DNA of 64,000 nucleotides from Maridesulfovibrio zosterae DSM 11974 (GTDB lineage: Bacteria > Desulfobacterota > Desulfovibrionia > Desulfovibrionales > Desulfovibrionaceae). A model generated the notes under the pieces. That model ran no database searches. It saw nothing but the letters and a program-made list of their open reading frames with translations, and was not told the DNA's origin. Below, piece after piece: positions 46,760 through 55,321 of this stretch; the first letter of the stretch is position 1; each line of letters opens with the position of its first letter. The position numbers and the translations under genes are program-made. The stretch lies in the NCBI RefSeq assembly GCF_000425265.1, contig NZ_AUDC01000011.1:310001-374000 (forward strand). Direction: 5' to 3'.

Positions 46760-48235
46760 TCAAGGATTTGGAGCAAGAAGCCTCTGCATTAAACAACGTA
46801 CTGATACCAAACCTGCAAATTCACCGTTTCGAGTTACCGCGATTGGATCAAATGTATAATTGCCTTCACGGGACAATGCATTTCGTGCCACTTTATCTAA
46901 GGAACTTTCATCTGGCAGTACCAAAAGTTCTTTATCCATTACCGTTGTTACAGGCCGTTGAAAAAACAATGCCTTATCAGTTTCCTTACGTACAATTTCA
47001 TCCATACGCCCTTTAGTTATCATCCCGATCGGGTACACTCCATCCAGTACGATAAGGCAGGACCATTCTCCGCTTTCACGTAAAGACATCATAGCATCGG
47101 CCACTGTCTGGTCAGCTGTGACTGTGCGGGCGGGCCAGACCATTTCACCAAGTGGACTTGAGGAATCCTGACTTCCAGTAAGACCTCTGCCTATGACCTG
47201 ATAAGTACGAATTGAATGCTGCACACCCTTGACATAGATCGGCGCACGCCCCAGACACCTGAAATCATCTTTAACCAATGCCCATGTTTCATGCGAAATC
47301 AAAATCTGATCAGGAGGTGCATTCTGTTCCAGTCTGGCGGCAACATTCACCTGACCACCTATGATAGTGTAATCCATAAGCTGTTTTGACCCGAAATTAC
47401 CTACAGTACAGAAACCTGTATTGATCCCCATACGCACCTTAAACGGAGTCGAAATACCTATATCAAACCATTCCTGCTGCATTTCTTTAAGTGCATCACG
47501 CATTTCAATAGCCATATCGACACAAGCGAGTGCATCATTTTTATATCCTTTTGAAACAGGATCTCCGAAAAAGATAAGAACTGCGTCTCCGATATATTTA
47601 TCGATAGTTCCACCGTGCTTAAGAGCAATTGATGCCATACGGTCGAGGTAACTGTTGAGCAGTGAGGTCATATCCTCAGGCTCCATGCGCTCTGTGGTGG
47701 AGGTAAATCCTACTATATCTGAGAAAAAAATAGTCAGTTTTTTACGCTTGGCTCCTATAAGAGAATCCTGCGTGCCTGCAAAAATAGATTCGTAAACCTG
47801 AGGAGAAAGGTATCTGCCAAGTTTATCTGAAAGATCGGCAAGCCTGTAAGTCTGTTCTTTCTGAATTAAGGCCGAAGCAATACGCCGGAGAACCATAGGC
47901 GGACTAAGAGGTCTTCGAATAAAATCCACCACTCCGGCACTGAATCCACTCATTTCATCCTCAGTCCGCCTGTCACCGGAAATCAAAATTACAGGAATAT
48001 GCGTAGTGGCATCATTTCCATTAAGATTTTTGCAGACCTCGTAAACATCTATTTCCGGCATATCTACATCCAGAAGTATAAGATCTGGTTGCTCCTTAAC
48101 TACTATTTCAAAAAGATGTGAGCCTTTCATGGCCATTAGAAGAGCATAATCTTCACGCAATATTTTTGCAAAAAAATCCATTTCAGATTTAATGGCATCA
48201 ACAATGAAAAGTACAGGACGGTTCTGTTTCTGCAT
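46760..48235 (-). CDS. Receiver-like, class III adenylate/guanylate cyclase, CBS-domain protein
   Basis: 491 residues. A degenerate N-terminal receiver (about 8-125): the acceptor-type Asp in LILLDVDMPEID is kept, but the acidic pocket is FIVDAIK (one Asp) and the invariant Lys is replaced by RRPLSP. A class III nucleotide cyclase domain (about 165-320) follows with metal Asp residues in FFSDIVGFTS and KYIGDAVLIFFG and the transition-state Asn/Arg in NVAARLEQ, so it is probably active. The C terminus (about 365-485) is a pair of CBS domains that can bind adenine nucleotides. The ATP/GTP choice is not readable. Monocistronic; it lies upstream of the fdhF regulatory region on the same strand. 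Confidence 0.88.
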   Translation of the reverse strand: MQKQNRPVLFIVDAIKSEMDFFAKILREDYALLMAMKGSHLFEIVVKEQPDLILLDVDMPEIDVYEVCKNLNGNDATTHIPVILISGDRRTEDEMSGFSAGVVDFIRRPLSPPMVLRRIASALIQKEQTYRLADLSDKLGRYLSPQVYESIFAGTQDSLIGAKRKKLTIFFSDIVGFTSTTERMEPEDMTSLLNSYLDRMASIALKHGGTIDKYIGDAVLIFFGDPVSKGYKNDALACVDMAIEMRDALKEMQQEWFDIGISTPFKVRMGINTGFCTVGNFGSKQLMDYTIIGGQVNVAARLEQNAPPDQILISHETWALVKDDFRCLGRAPIYVKGVQHSIRTYQVIGRGLTGSQDSSSPLGEMVWPARTVTADQTVADAMMSLRESGEWSCLIVLDGVYPIGMITKGRMDEIVRKETDKALFFQRPVTTVMDKELLVLPDESSLDKVARNALSREGNYTFDPIAVTRNGEFAGLVSVRCLMQRLLAPNP

Positions 48236-48770
48236 GATTAATCTCCCCTTACGATATACTTTATAAAAAAGACTTACCCAACTGCAAGAGAGATTAAAAC
48301 ATAAATATGACTATTTCCTTACCAATCTGAGTCTGTAGATCTTTCTGAGTCAAGTGTAAGAATATAAAGTTCAAAACATTAAAATAGTTCAAACCGTAGC
48401 CTCGCCTGCGAAGCCAGACTTTAAACTAAATTTCATGTTAGGATTAAAAGATATACCATTCATTTTAATTTGATCAACTAGTAGATTCAATGAGCACAAT
48501 TTCAATTTATCACTCTGCCCACAATTATCATCTTTACTAAATTCATCGTATGTTTAAAAGCATTTGCTACCACGGGGTCCAAATGCTAACAGACCTTCCG
48601 TCAATCTCCATTTGTTAAATTTCTTTATATTTCAAATAACATACTAACGAAATTTAAAAGCACCATTTTTGGGATTATAAAAATTACTTTCAATTAGAAT
48701 AAAATTTCTTATATTCAACCTAACCATCTAAAATAATTGTTTTACACAAAAATGATTAGTTAAAATAAAA
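48236..48770. other. Large AT-rich gene-free region
   Basis: About 535 bases with no gene I can support. On the minus strand a stretch of about 54 codons (48389-48553) is open but has no start codon and no ribosome site; a nearby second frame reads EIDGRSVSIWTPW before a stop. Together they may be remnants of a decayed gene, or chance. Promoters of both flanking genes must be here, but none is distinct. Confidence 0.4.
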
Positions 48771-49991
48771 ATGAAGAATGTAATAAAGTATTTTTTGATA
48801 ATAATAATCTTGTACCAAGCAGGTTGCTCTCGCATGGTCGTTCAGGAAATTGATAACAACTCTTCTTTTTCTAATATCTCTCTTGAACGGCAATTAGATA
48901 TTTTTTGCAAACCTCTTATCAAAGATAGAATTGATACAGGCATCGTTGTTGGGATGTTTAATAGTAATGATACATCTTTTTATACATATGGTTACGCAAA
49001 CTATGAAAAAAAAGAACCAATGCATAAAGATACAATTTTTGCAATTGGCTCGGTAACGAAATGCTTCGTATCCTCTTTGCTTCTTGTTTTGGAGGATAAA
49101 AACTTAATCTCTTTAGATGATACTATTGGAAATATCTTTCCAAAATCAATTAATTATCGAGATGATGACGTTAAAAATATTACTCTTAGAGAATTGGCTT
49201 TGCACACCTCTGGATTACCGCGTGAACCTAAAAATATAGACACGGTATGTGCAGGAACAAGATATGCTTTCACAGGCCACAATATATACGAACATTTAAC
49301 TTCTGAATATGTTTATGAATACATATCCAACTTAAAACTCAATAAGAATAGGCTTGTGACCGCACAGTATTCTAATCTTGGATTTGGTATACTAGGTTAT
49401 GCGATCTCATTGAAGATGAATAAAAACTTATCGGAATTACTTGATCAATATATTTTTAAGCCTCTAGAAATGAATGATACCACCCTTAAACAACCTCAAA
49501 ATACTGACCGGTTAGCTAAAGGATATTCTGGTGATTTCCCAATTTTTATGGCGCGAAATAAATTACTTCAAAATTGGATTTTTACCAGCATGATGGTAGG
49601 TACAGGAGGAGCATATTCAACCGCCCCGGATTTAATAAAATTTTTCAGAGCACATCTGGGCTTATCAGGAACCCCATTAGATCGTATTTTCAAGAAATCC
49701 CGTCAGGTCTATGCCAGCGATGGAGAGCTTTCATATTCGCTGGGCTGGCAGGTGGACTCTCTTAAAAGATATGACACTTCGATATATTATAAATACGGTT
49801 TAATTGCTGGTTTCAGCTGCTATGTAGGTATGAACATACCTTCAAACAGTGCTGTTATCGTTCTTAAAAACAATTTTAACTGGGAAGATAGCATTGGACA
49901 TAATCTGATTTTAAGAATGGTGAAAAATTATCATCTTAAAAACTCAAGATATAAAAATAATCTAGCTTCCTCTTTACCTAAACATTTATAA
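48771..49991 (+). CDS. Lipoprotein serine hydrolase, beta-lactamase/PBP-like family
   Basis: 406 residues. A lipoprotein signal with lipobox YQAGC (Cys19) is followed by a beta-lactamase class C / D-alanyl-D-alanine carboxypeptidase fold: SVTK (catalytic Ser and Lys, about residue 94), HTSGLPRE, and YSNLGFGILGY (the Tyr-x-Asn motif, about 200). The usual KTG/HxG motif at the C-terminal strand reads YGLIAGFS, a deviation seen in esterase-type members. The substrate is unknown: cell-wall peptides, esters or beta-lactams are all possible. Codon use is markedly AT-rich compared with neighbours and the flank is gene-poor, so recent transfer is possible. No clear ribosome site. Confidence 0.82.
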   Translation: MKNVIKYFLIIIILYQAGCSRMVVQEIDNNSSFSNISLERQLDIFCKPLIKDRIDTGIVVGMFNSNDTSFYTYGYANYEKKEPMHKDTIFAIGSVTKCFVSSLLLVLEDKNLISLDDTIGNIFPKSINYRDDDVKNITLRELALHTSGLPREPKNIDTVCAGTRYAFTGHNIYEHLTSEYVYEYISNLKLNKNRLVTAQYSNLGFGILGYAISLKMNKNLSELLDQYIFKPLEMNDTTLKQPQNTDRLAKGYSGDFPIFMARNKLLQNWIFTSMMVGTGGAYSTAPDLIKFFRAHLGLSGTPLDRIFKKSRQVYASDGELSYSLGWQVDSLKRYDTSIYYKYGLIAGFSCYVGMNIPSNSAVIVLKNNFNWEDSIGHNLILRMVKNYHLKNSRYKNNLASSLPKHL

Positions 49992-50057
49992 GGTGCTTGT
50001 ATCATTCTGCTTTGTTTTCCAAATACAAAGTAAATGCTTAATTCATCCTCCCAGAAA

Positions 50058-50094
50058 AATAAAAGGCATGGCCATCGAGGCCATGCCTTTTATT
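50058..50094. terminator. Bidirectional terminator between convergent genes
   Basis: Perfect stem AATAAAAGGCATGGCC / GGCCATGCCTTTTATT with an ATCGA loop; A runs on one side and T runs on the other give usable tails in both directions. It separates the serine hydrolase from the dehydrogenase gene. Confidence 0.92.
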
Positions 50095-50098
50095 ACTT

Positions 50099-52915
50099 TT
50101 AATTGTTTCGACTACTCTCTTCCAATAAATACAGGATGTTGAAATATGGCTTACCGCTATGCAGGGTCAGCCCAGACTCGCAGGTTCTGGATGTGCTGTA
50201 ACCTTCCTTGCAGGAGGCAACCTGTGTAGAAAGTGTGCTCAAAGCTGAAGCATTGACCTCGGGATGAGTAAAGCCCTTATCTCCGGCAAAACCGCAACAG
50301 TTAATATCTTCGGGCAGCACAACATTATCGGCACACATAGAAGCCACTTCCACCAGATTTCCTGTCAAGCCCATAGCCTGAGTAGAACATGTCGGATGCA
50401 CGGCCACAGTCTTGGACAGCTGGATGAAATTCAACTTACTCACAAGAAACTTCTGAACGAATTCAATGGGCTCATACAGATCCAGATGCTTATCCAGATG
50501 CTTCTTCATACGAGCCAGACACGGGCTTGTATCGCACAGTACAGGCCAGCGACCATTTTCCGTAGCCTTGAGCAAGGCTTTGCTGAGTTCGTCAGATTTG
50601 CGATCTGCCTCTTCGGATAATCCCTTGGTTTCAAAGGCCTTGCCACAGCATAGATTCTTCATATCCTCAGGAAAAATAACTTCGTATCCGGCGCGGTTCA
50701 ATAGCTCTACTGCAGCGTCCATAAGAGGCTTCTGGCCGGGCCCATCATCCACGTCATAGCCCATGGTACGCACAGCACAGGAAGGAAAGTACACAACCTT
50801 CTGCTCCGACGTCTTTGCCTTGGACGGAGGAGTAGAAGATCCGCCCCGGAGTTTCATATCAACCAGATCAGGTACATGCTGACCCACTGTTTTTTGGGAC
50901 AGACTATCCATGACGGAGATAATACCATGCCCCATAAGACCTTCAACAGCTCTACCGGTGCTCAGAGCCATCGACGCCATACTGGCTGCCTTGGAAAAAT
51001 TATTGCCTATACGACGGGCCGTATCTTTGGTGAAATCACTCAAATTTTCATGGCGTAAGTACCGCATGTACGAAGCAGTATCCACAGCCAATGGACATCG
51101 TAACTGGCAAAGGCCATCAGTGGCGCAGATATCAAGACCATACTGTCTGAAGACCTGCTCCCAGTGATCGGCCCGTTCACTATCACCTTGCTCATGCAAC
51201 CTCGCGATAGTGCGCTTAACGTAAATACGCTGACGCGGCGCAAAGCCGACTTCTTTCGTAGGGCATACGGAATCGCAGAAACCGCATCCATTGCATCTGT
51301 CAACAGACTCATGCAGTCCCCAAGGCTGCTTCAACCCCTTAAAATGTCCATCAGGATCATCATTGAGAATAACGCCTGGGTTTAGTATCCCCTGTGGATC
51401 TAAAAGGGCTTTCAGCTCCTTCATCATAGAGTAGATTTCCGGTCCCCACTCGCGAGCAACATAGGGAGCAATTGAACGCCCAGTTCCGTGCTCTGCTTTT
51501 AAAGATCCTTCAAAATGATTAATCATCACATCGACAATATCATCTGTAAGCCCTTTCAAATTATTCACTGCGGCCTGATCACCCAACGGAACAGGAAGGA
51601 TGAAATGCATATTGCCATGGAAGGCGTGGCCCATTATCCCCCCGCGGAAACCGTACTTTTCAAGAAGAGTCTGTAATACTTCGGCAGCCTCACCAAGCAT
51701 TTCAGGTGGGACACACCAATCCTCGGTGACGGTAAAATCATAGGGGCCGCCGACCCCGGTAAAAGCAGGATAGGTGTTCCGCCGCATATCCCATAAGCGA
51801 TCGTATTCTTCAGGGTCCTTTACAAATTTATGATCCGTAAGGCCTGGAATATCCTTCAGACACTCTAAAATGGTGTCAATGCGCTCCTGTAAGATTTTTT
51901 CGTCCTTAGCCTGAGTCTCCAGAAGCACGCCGCATGCCTTATCATCCAGAGTGCGGACAATATCCGGTGTTGTAGAGAAGGACTCGACAGCCTTAAGAGT
52001 TATCCGATCCATGAGCTCAGCGGCCCTTGCAAGAGCTCCTTCCTGACTCAGCACGGAAATAGCTTTGATAGCATCTTCCAAAGTGGGGAACAGCATCAAA
52101 GATGTTGCTCTGCATGGTTCCAGAACTACAGTCTTAAGACTCACATCCAGAATACATCCCAAGGTACCTTCAGAACCTATCATCAAATGCTCGAGAATAT
52201 CCAAGGGGTCCTCAAACTCAGTAAATGCGTTCATGCTGTATCCAGACGTGTTGCGAATGGAATACTTGCGCTTAATTTTTTCGACAAGCTCCTTATTGAC
52301 CATGATGCGCTTGCGTATGTCCGTCAGGCCGTCCAGAAGTTCAGCATGGCTTTTACGGAACGCTGCACAAGAATTCTCATCTGCGGTATCCAGAAGTGTG
52401 CCGTCGGCAAAAAGTACACGCATGGACTTCACAGTATGGAAAATATTTTGCTCAATGGTACAACACATACCAGTGGAATTGTTAGCAGCCATCCCCCCCA
52501 AAGTAGCAATGGAGATAGAGCCGGGATCAGGACCGATTATACGTCCATAGGGCCCCAAAGCCTTGTTGACCGATCCGCCAGAAGCCATACTCTGAGCCCA
52601 GATAAAGTTGCCATTATCTAGGACTTTGATGCCGGTCCACGCCGGCCCACTGAACCGGACCATAACATCTTCTCCTACGGTCTGGCCGTTTATGGCAGTA
52701 CACGCTCCTCTGAAGGTCAGACCAGCTCCGTGCTCACGCGCTAGGGATAACAAAGTCTGCAATTCACCTTCACTACATACATCCACTAACATTTTAGCTC
52801 TTGGTTCGAAGGGGCTGGCATCCAGTGACAACGCATGCACAAGCACCTCGTCCAAATAGACTTGATCCTTAGGGAAATATTCTACAACGGAATCAATAAA
52901 TTTCTGGCTGGGCAT
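50099..52915 (-). CDS. FAD-linked D-2-hydroxyacid (D-lactate-type) dehydrogenase fused to Fe-S and CCG domains
   Basis: 938 residues from the ATG at 52915 (GGAG 7 bases upstream); the ATG two codons earlier lies only one base from the GGAG. An FAD-binding (PCMH) domain (about 1-270; PGSISIATLGGMAANNSTG) and a FAD-oxidase C domain (about 270-530; AEHGTGRSIAPYVAREWG) are followed by a ferredoxin part with CNGCGFCDSVCPT and CATDGLCQLRCP (about 540-640) and a heterodisulfide-reductase-like CCG part with CCGKAFE and CCGFAGDKGF. Fusions of this type (Dld-II, YdiJ, GlcD-F-like) oxidise D-lactate, D-2-hydroxyglutarate or glycolate and pass electrons to quinone or another carrier. It is the sole gene of its unit. 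Confidence 0.92.
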   Translation of the reverse strand: MPSQKFIDSVVEYFPKDQVYLDEVLVHALSLDASPFEPRAKMLVDVCSEGELQTLLSLAREHGAGLTFRGACTAINGQTVGEDVMVRFSGPAWTGIKVLDNGNFIWAQSMASGGSVNKALGPYGRIIGPDPGSISIATLGGMAANNSTGMCCTIEQNIFHTVKSMRVLFADGTLLDTADENSCAAFRKSHAELLDGLTDIRKRIMVNKELVEKIKRKYSIRNTSGYSMNAFTEFEDPLDILEHLMIGSEGTLGCILDVSLKTVVLEPCRATSLMLFPTLEDAIKAISVLSQEGALARAAELMDRITLKAVESFSTTPDIVRTLDDKACGVLLETQAKDEKILQERIDTILECLKDIPGLTDHKFVKDPEEYDRLWDMRRNTYPAFTGVGGPYDFTVTEDWCVPPEMLGEAAEVLQTLLEKYGFRGGIMGHAFHGNMHFILPVPLGDQAAVNNLKGLTDDIVDVMINHFEGSLKAEHGTGRSIAPYVAREWGPEIYSMMKELKALLDPQGILNPGVILNDDPDGHFKGLKQPWGLHESVDRCNGCGFCDSVCPTKEVGFAPRQRIYVKRTIARLHEQGDSERADHWEQVFRQYGLDICATDGLCQLRCPLAVDTASYMRYLRHENLSDFTKDTARRIGNNFSKAASMASMALSTGRAVEGLMGHGIISVMDSLSQKTVGQHVPDLVDMKLRGGSSTPPSKAKTSEQKVVYFPSCAVRTMGYDVDDGPGQKPLMDAAVELLNRAGYEVIFPEDMKNLCCGKAFETKGLSEEADRKSDELSKALLKATENGRWPVLCDTSPCLARMKKHLDKHLDLYEPIEFVQKFLVSKLNFIQLSKTVAVHPTCSTQAMGLTGNLVEVASMCADNVVLPEDINCCGFAGDKGFTHPEVNASALSTLSTQVASCKEGYSTSRTCESGLTLHSGKPYFNILYLLEESSRNN

Positions 52916-53272
52916 AAACATACTCCAAATGATGAACTAAAAAACGCACCGCACAGTATTCAAGTGCAGTACGGAATACTTTAAATTTTCTAATATCAAA
53001 AACTCTCGCCTACTCGACGTCCCCCAGATGGTCAATGATCATGTGGTAATCCATCGAAAAAAATAGTTCATAAAATTAGAATTTCACGTAATTAAAATTA
53101 AATATATTTTATTATTTTAATCAGAAGAGTTGAAAAATGAGTGCGGTAAGTTGCAAATCCTCAGAAAAAAACATCTGTAAATTTTGGCAAAACTGTGGAC
53201 CATGTAATGGCATTTAGGATTTGTTCTTAAATGTTATTTGTCATCAGGTTGTTAAATTTGATTATTGCAGCT
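52916..53272. other. Intergenic region with possible regulatory repeats and a short ORF
   Basis: About 357 bases. The segment 53029-53056 contains TGGTCAATGATCATGTGGTA, two near-direct TGGT(C/A)A copies around TGATCA, which could be an operator for the dehydrogenase gene; this is not certain. A 26-codon Cys-rich ORF lies at 53137-53217. The rest is AT-rich without recognised features. Confidence 0.4.
53137..53217 (+). CDS. Possible 26-residue Cys-rich peptide
   Basis: ATG with an AGAAGAG site about 8 bases upstream, ending at TAG. The product carries four Cys, CKSSEKNIC and then NCGPC, in a basic, soluble peptide (MSAVSCKSSEKNICKFW at the start). It could bind metal. The region between two minus-strand genes gives no other support, and a frame of this length can arise by chance. 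Confidence 0.25.
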   Translation: MSAVSCKSSEKNICKFWQNCGPCNGI

Positions 53273-55276
53273 TTACTGCAAAGAGCAATCCTTGCCCCGA
53301 CTCTCCTGTTTAATAGGAAACGTCAGAAAAAAAGTTGTTCCCTTATTTTCTTCTGAGTTAAACGCAATTGTGCCACCGTGTTTTTTAACGATGGTATGGG
53401 TTATTGATAAGCCTTGGCCCGTTCCCTTTCCGACTTCCTTTGTTGTGAAGAATGGATCAAAAATTCTGTGTTGATTTTCTGGAGGAATACCCGTGCCTGT
53501 ATCGCTGATACAGATTTCCACGAATTCTCCATCCAAGGCTGTGGAAATAGTGATGGTTCCTTTACCTCCATTCTTTTTGACCATGTCAGAATTAGCATGA
53601 GCAGCGTTAACCAGGATATTAAGGATAGCCTGATTAAAATCTCCAAGCACCCCCTCAATCAGGGGAAGGTCTTCTGCGAGGTTCATTACTATCTCAGAGT
53701 GATATTTCCATTCGTTGCTAGCTATTGTAATAGTGTTCTCCACGGCATCATTGACGTTCATCGGCTTTACTGTGTTAATGTCCATATGCGAAAAAATCTT
53801 CATGGCTTGAACTATGTGCGAAACACGCTCAGTGCCTTCCTGAGATTCGGAGAGAGCTTGGGGTATTTCATCCAACAGGAAATCAAGTCCTGCAGTCTCC
53901 ATTGCCTGCTCTATGCAGGGCAAAAGGGAGGATACATCTTGATTATCTTTGACAGCTAGATAAAGTTTATTTTGTTTTTCAAGTAGTTGAGATATATTAT
54001 CGAACGATTCTTTGAGAAACTTGATATTTCCAGATATGTACATAATTGGAGTGTTAATCTCATGAGCAACACCTGCGGCCAGTTGGCCTATGGATTCAAG
54101 CTTACGGGCATATGCTAGCTGTTGTTCTAGATTCTCTTTTTCAGAAATATCTCTGATCAACCCCATAAATCCAGTTACATCCCCTTTAGCATCATAAATT
54201 TTAAAAATAGCGGTCTCACCCGAGAATACTTGCCCGGATTTCTTTTGGTAATGAATAGTGTAAACGATATTATCATTAGGATTATCATTTTGCCGAATTA
54301 ACTCACCCAACCGTTTAAATTCAGATTCATCCTTATAAATCGTTACGGTAGGTTTTCCCTTGAGGTCATCCACCGAATATCCAAAAAGGTCATTGAAAGC
54401 AGGATTCATGTCGACGATATTACGATCCATGTCAGCAATAAGGATTGCATCTCGAATTGCCCCGTAGAGTTGCTGATATTTCTCTCGAGATTGCTCCACT
54501 AATTCCATTCTGGCTCTTTGTTCACTGATATCCTGAAAAGTACCTCCTATTTTGACAATGCGGCTGTTATCATAGATTGGTTCACCCAACGCTCTGACCC
54601 ACAACTTGCAGTCTTCAGCTGTCACTATTTCAAGTTCAAGATCAAAAGATTCACCTTCTTCTATGCATCGCTTTACAGCCTCGGTTATGACTGATTGATG
54701 GAGCGGCGCATAAAAACCAAGTGCATTCTGCAGATTAGGTGTGAACTCTGGACCTACTTTATGAATAAGATACGTTTCATGTGACCAGTATAATTCCATT
54801 GTGTCCAGATCCAGTTCCCAGCCACCCAACCCGGCCATATGCTGAGTAAGGGATAGGCTTGCTTCACTTGCTTCAAGCGCCTTTCGGTTGAAGTAGAACT
54901 TGGTGAAAAGACTTACTTTGCTACGAAGCATTTTGGTGTTCAACGGCTTGAATAGATAGTCTGCAACTCCAAGTTCATAACCTTGGGCGATACTCTCTGA
55001 ATCCTTGAACACAGCACTGGCGATTAAAACGGGAATCTCGCGCATTTTATCGCTCTCACGCATTTGTCTAATAACTTCAAGCCCATCGATACCGGGTAGA
55101 TGCATGTCGATGATTGCTAATGCATACTCCCGCTCTTTAAGAAGTAGCAGCGCCTCCTCTCCTGTAGAGGCTGAGATTGGGACAACATTATCCTCCATTT
55201 CCAGTATATTCTTCAATAAATATAGGTTTGTCGGCTCATCATCAAGAATCAGTATGTATGCTTTGTCTTGGATCAT
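53273..55276 (-). CDS. Response regulator-PAS-PAS histidine kinase
   Basis: 667 residues, soluble. Receiver (about 6-125; ILILDDEPTN, Asp in LAIIDMHLPGIDG, KPLN), two PAS domains (about 140-260, GGTFQDISEQRAR; and 270-390, NIVDMNPAFNDLFGYS with MGLIRDISEKEN), a short coiled coil, HisKA with VAHEINTPIMYISGN (His about 404) and HATPase (NILVNAAHAN, GTGQGLSITHTI). It probably receives phosphate at its receiver and passes a signal to its kinase core. GAGGGG precedes the ATG. It lies 45 bases after the large hybrid kinase gene, so the two form an operon. Confidence 0.93.
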   Translation of the reverse strand: MIQDKAYILILDDEPTNLYLLKNILEMEDNVVPISASTGEEALLLLKEREYALAIIDMHLPGIDGLEVIRQMRESDKMREIPVLIASAVFKDSESIAQGYELGVADYLFKPLNTKMLRSKVSLFTKFYFNRKALEASEASLSLTQHMAGLGGWELDLDTMELYWSHETYLIHKVGPEFTPNLQNALGFYAPLHQSVITEAVKRCIEEGESFDLELEIVTAEDCKLWVRALGEPIYDNSRIVKIGGTFQDISEQRARMELVEQSREKYQQLYGAIRDAILIADMDRNIVDMNPAFNDLFGYSVDDLKGKPTVTIYKDESEFKRLGELIRQNDNPNDNIVYTIHYQKKSGQVFSGETAIFKIYDAKGDVTGFMGLIRDISEKENLEQQLAYARKLESIGQLAAGVAHEINTPIMYISGNIKFLKESFDNISQLLEKQNKLYLAVKDNQDVSSLLPCIEQAMETAGLDFLLDEIPQALSESQEGTERVSHIVQAMKIFSHMDINTVKPMNVNDAVENTITIASNEWKYHSEIVMNLAEDLPLIEGVLGDFNQAILNILVNAAHANSDMVKKNGGKGTITISTALDGEFVEICISDTGTGIPPENQHRIFDPFFTTKEVGKGTGQGLSITHTIVKKHGGTIAFNSEENKGTTFFLTFPIKQESRGKDCSLQ

Positions 55277-55321
55277 TCGTTCCCCTCGTTCCTATAATAG
55301 TACGAGATCAAGGCAATCTCG

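Noticed and set aside
48389-48553. Minus-strand open stretch of about 54 codons
   Set aside because: No start codon near its beginning and no ribosome site; possible remnant only, so not called as a gene.
52065-52550. Plus-strand ORF of 161 residues
   Set aside because: Antisense to the FAD-linked dehydrogenase gene; composition and lack of motifs mark it as a shadow.
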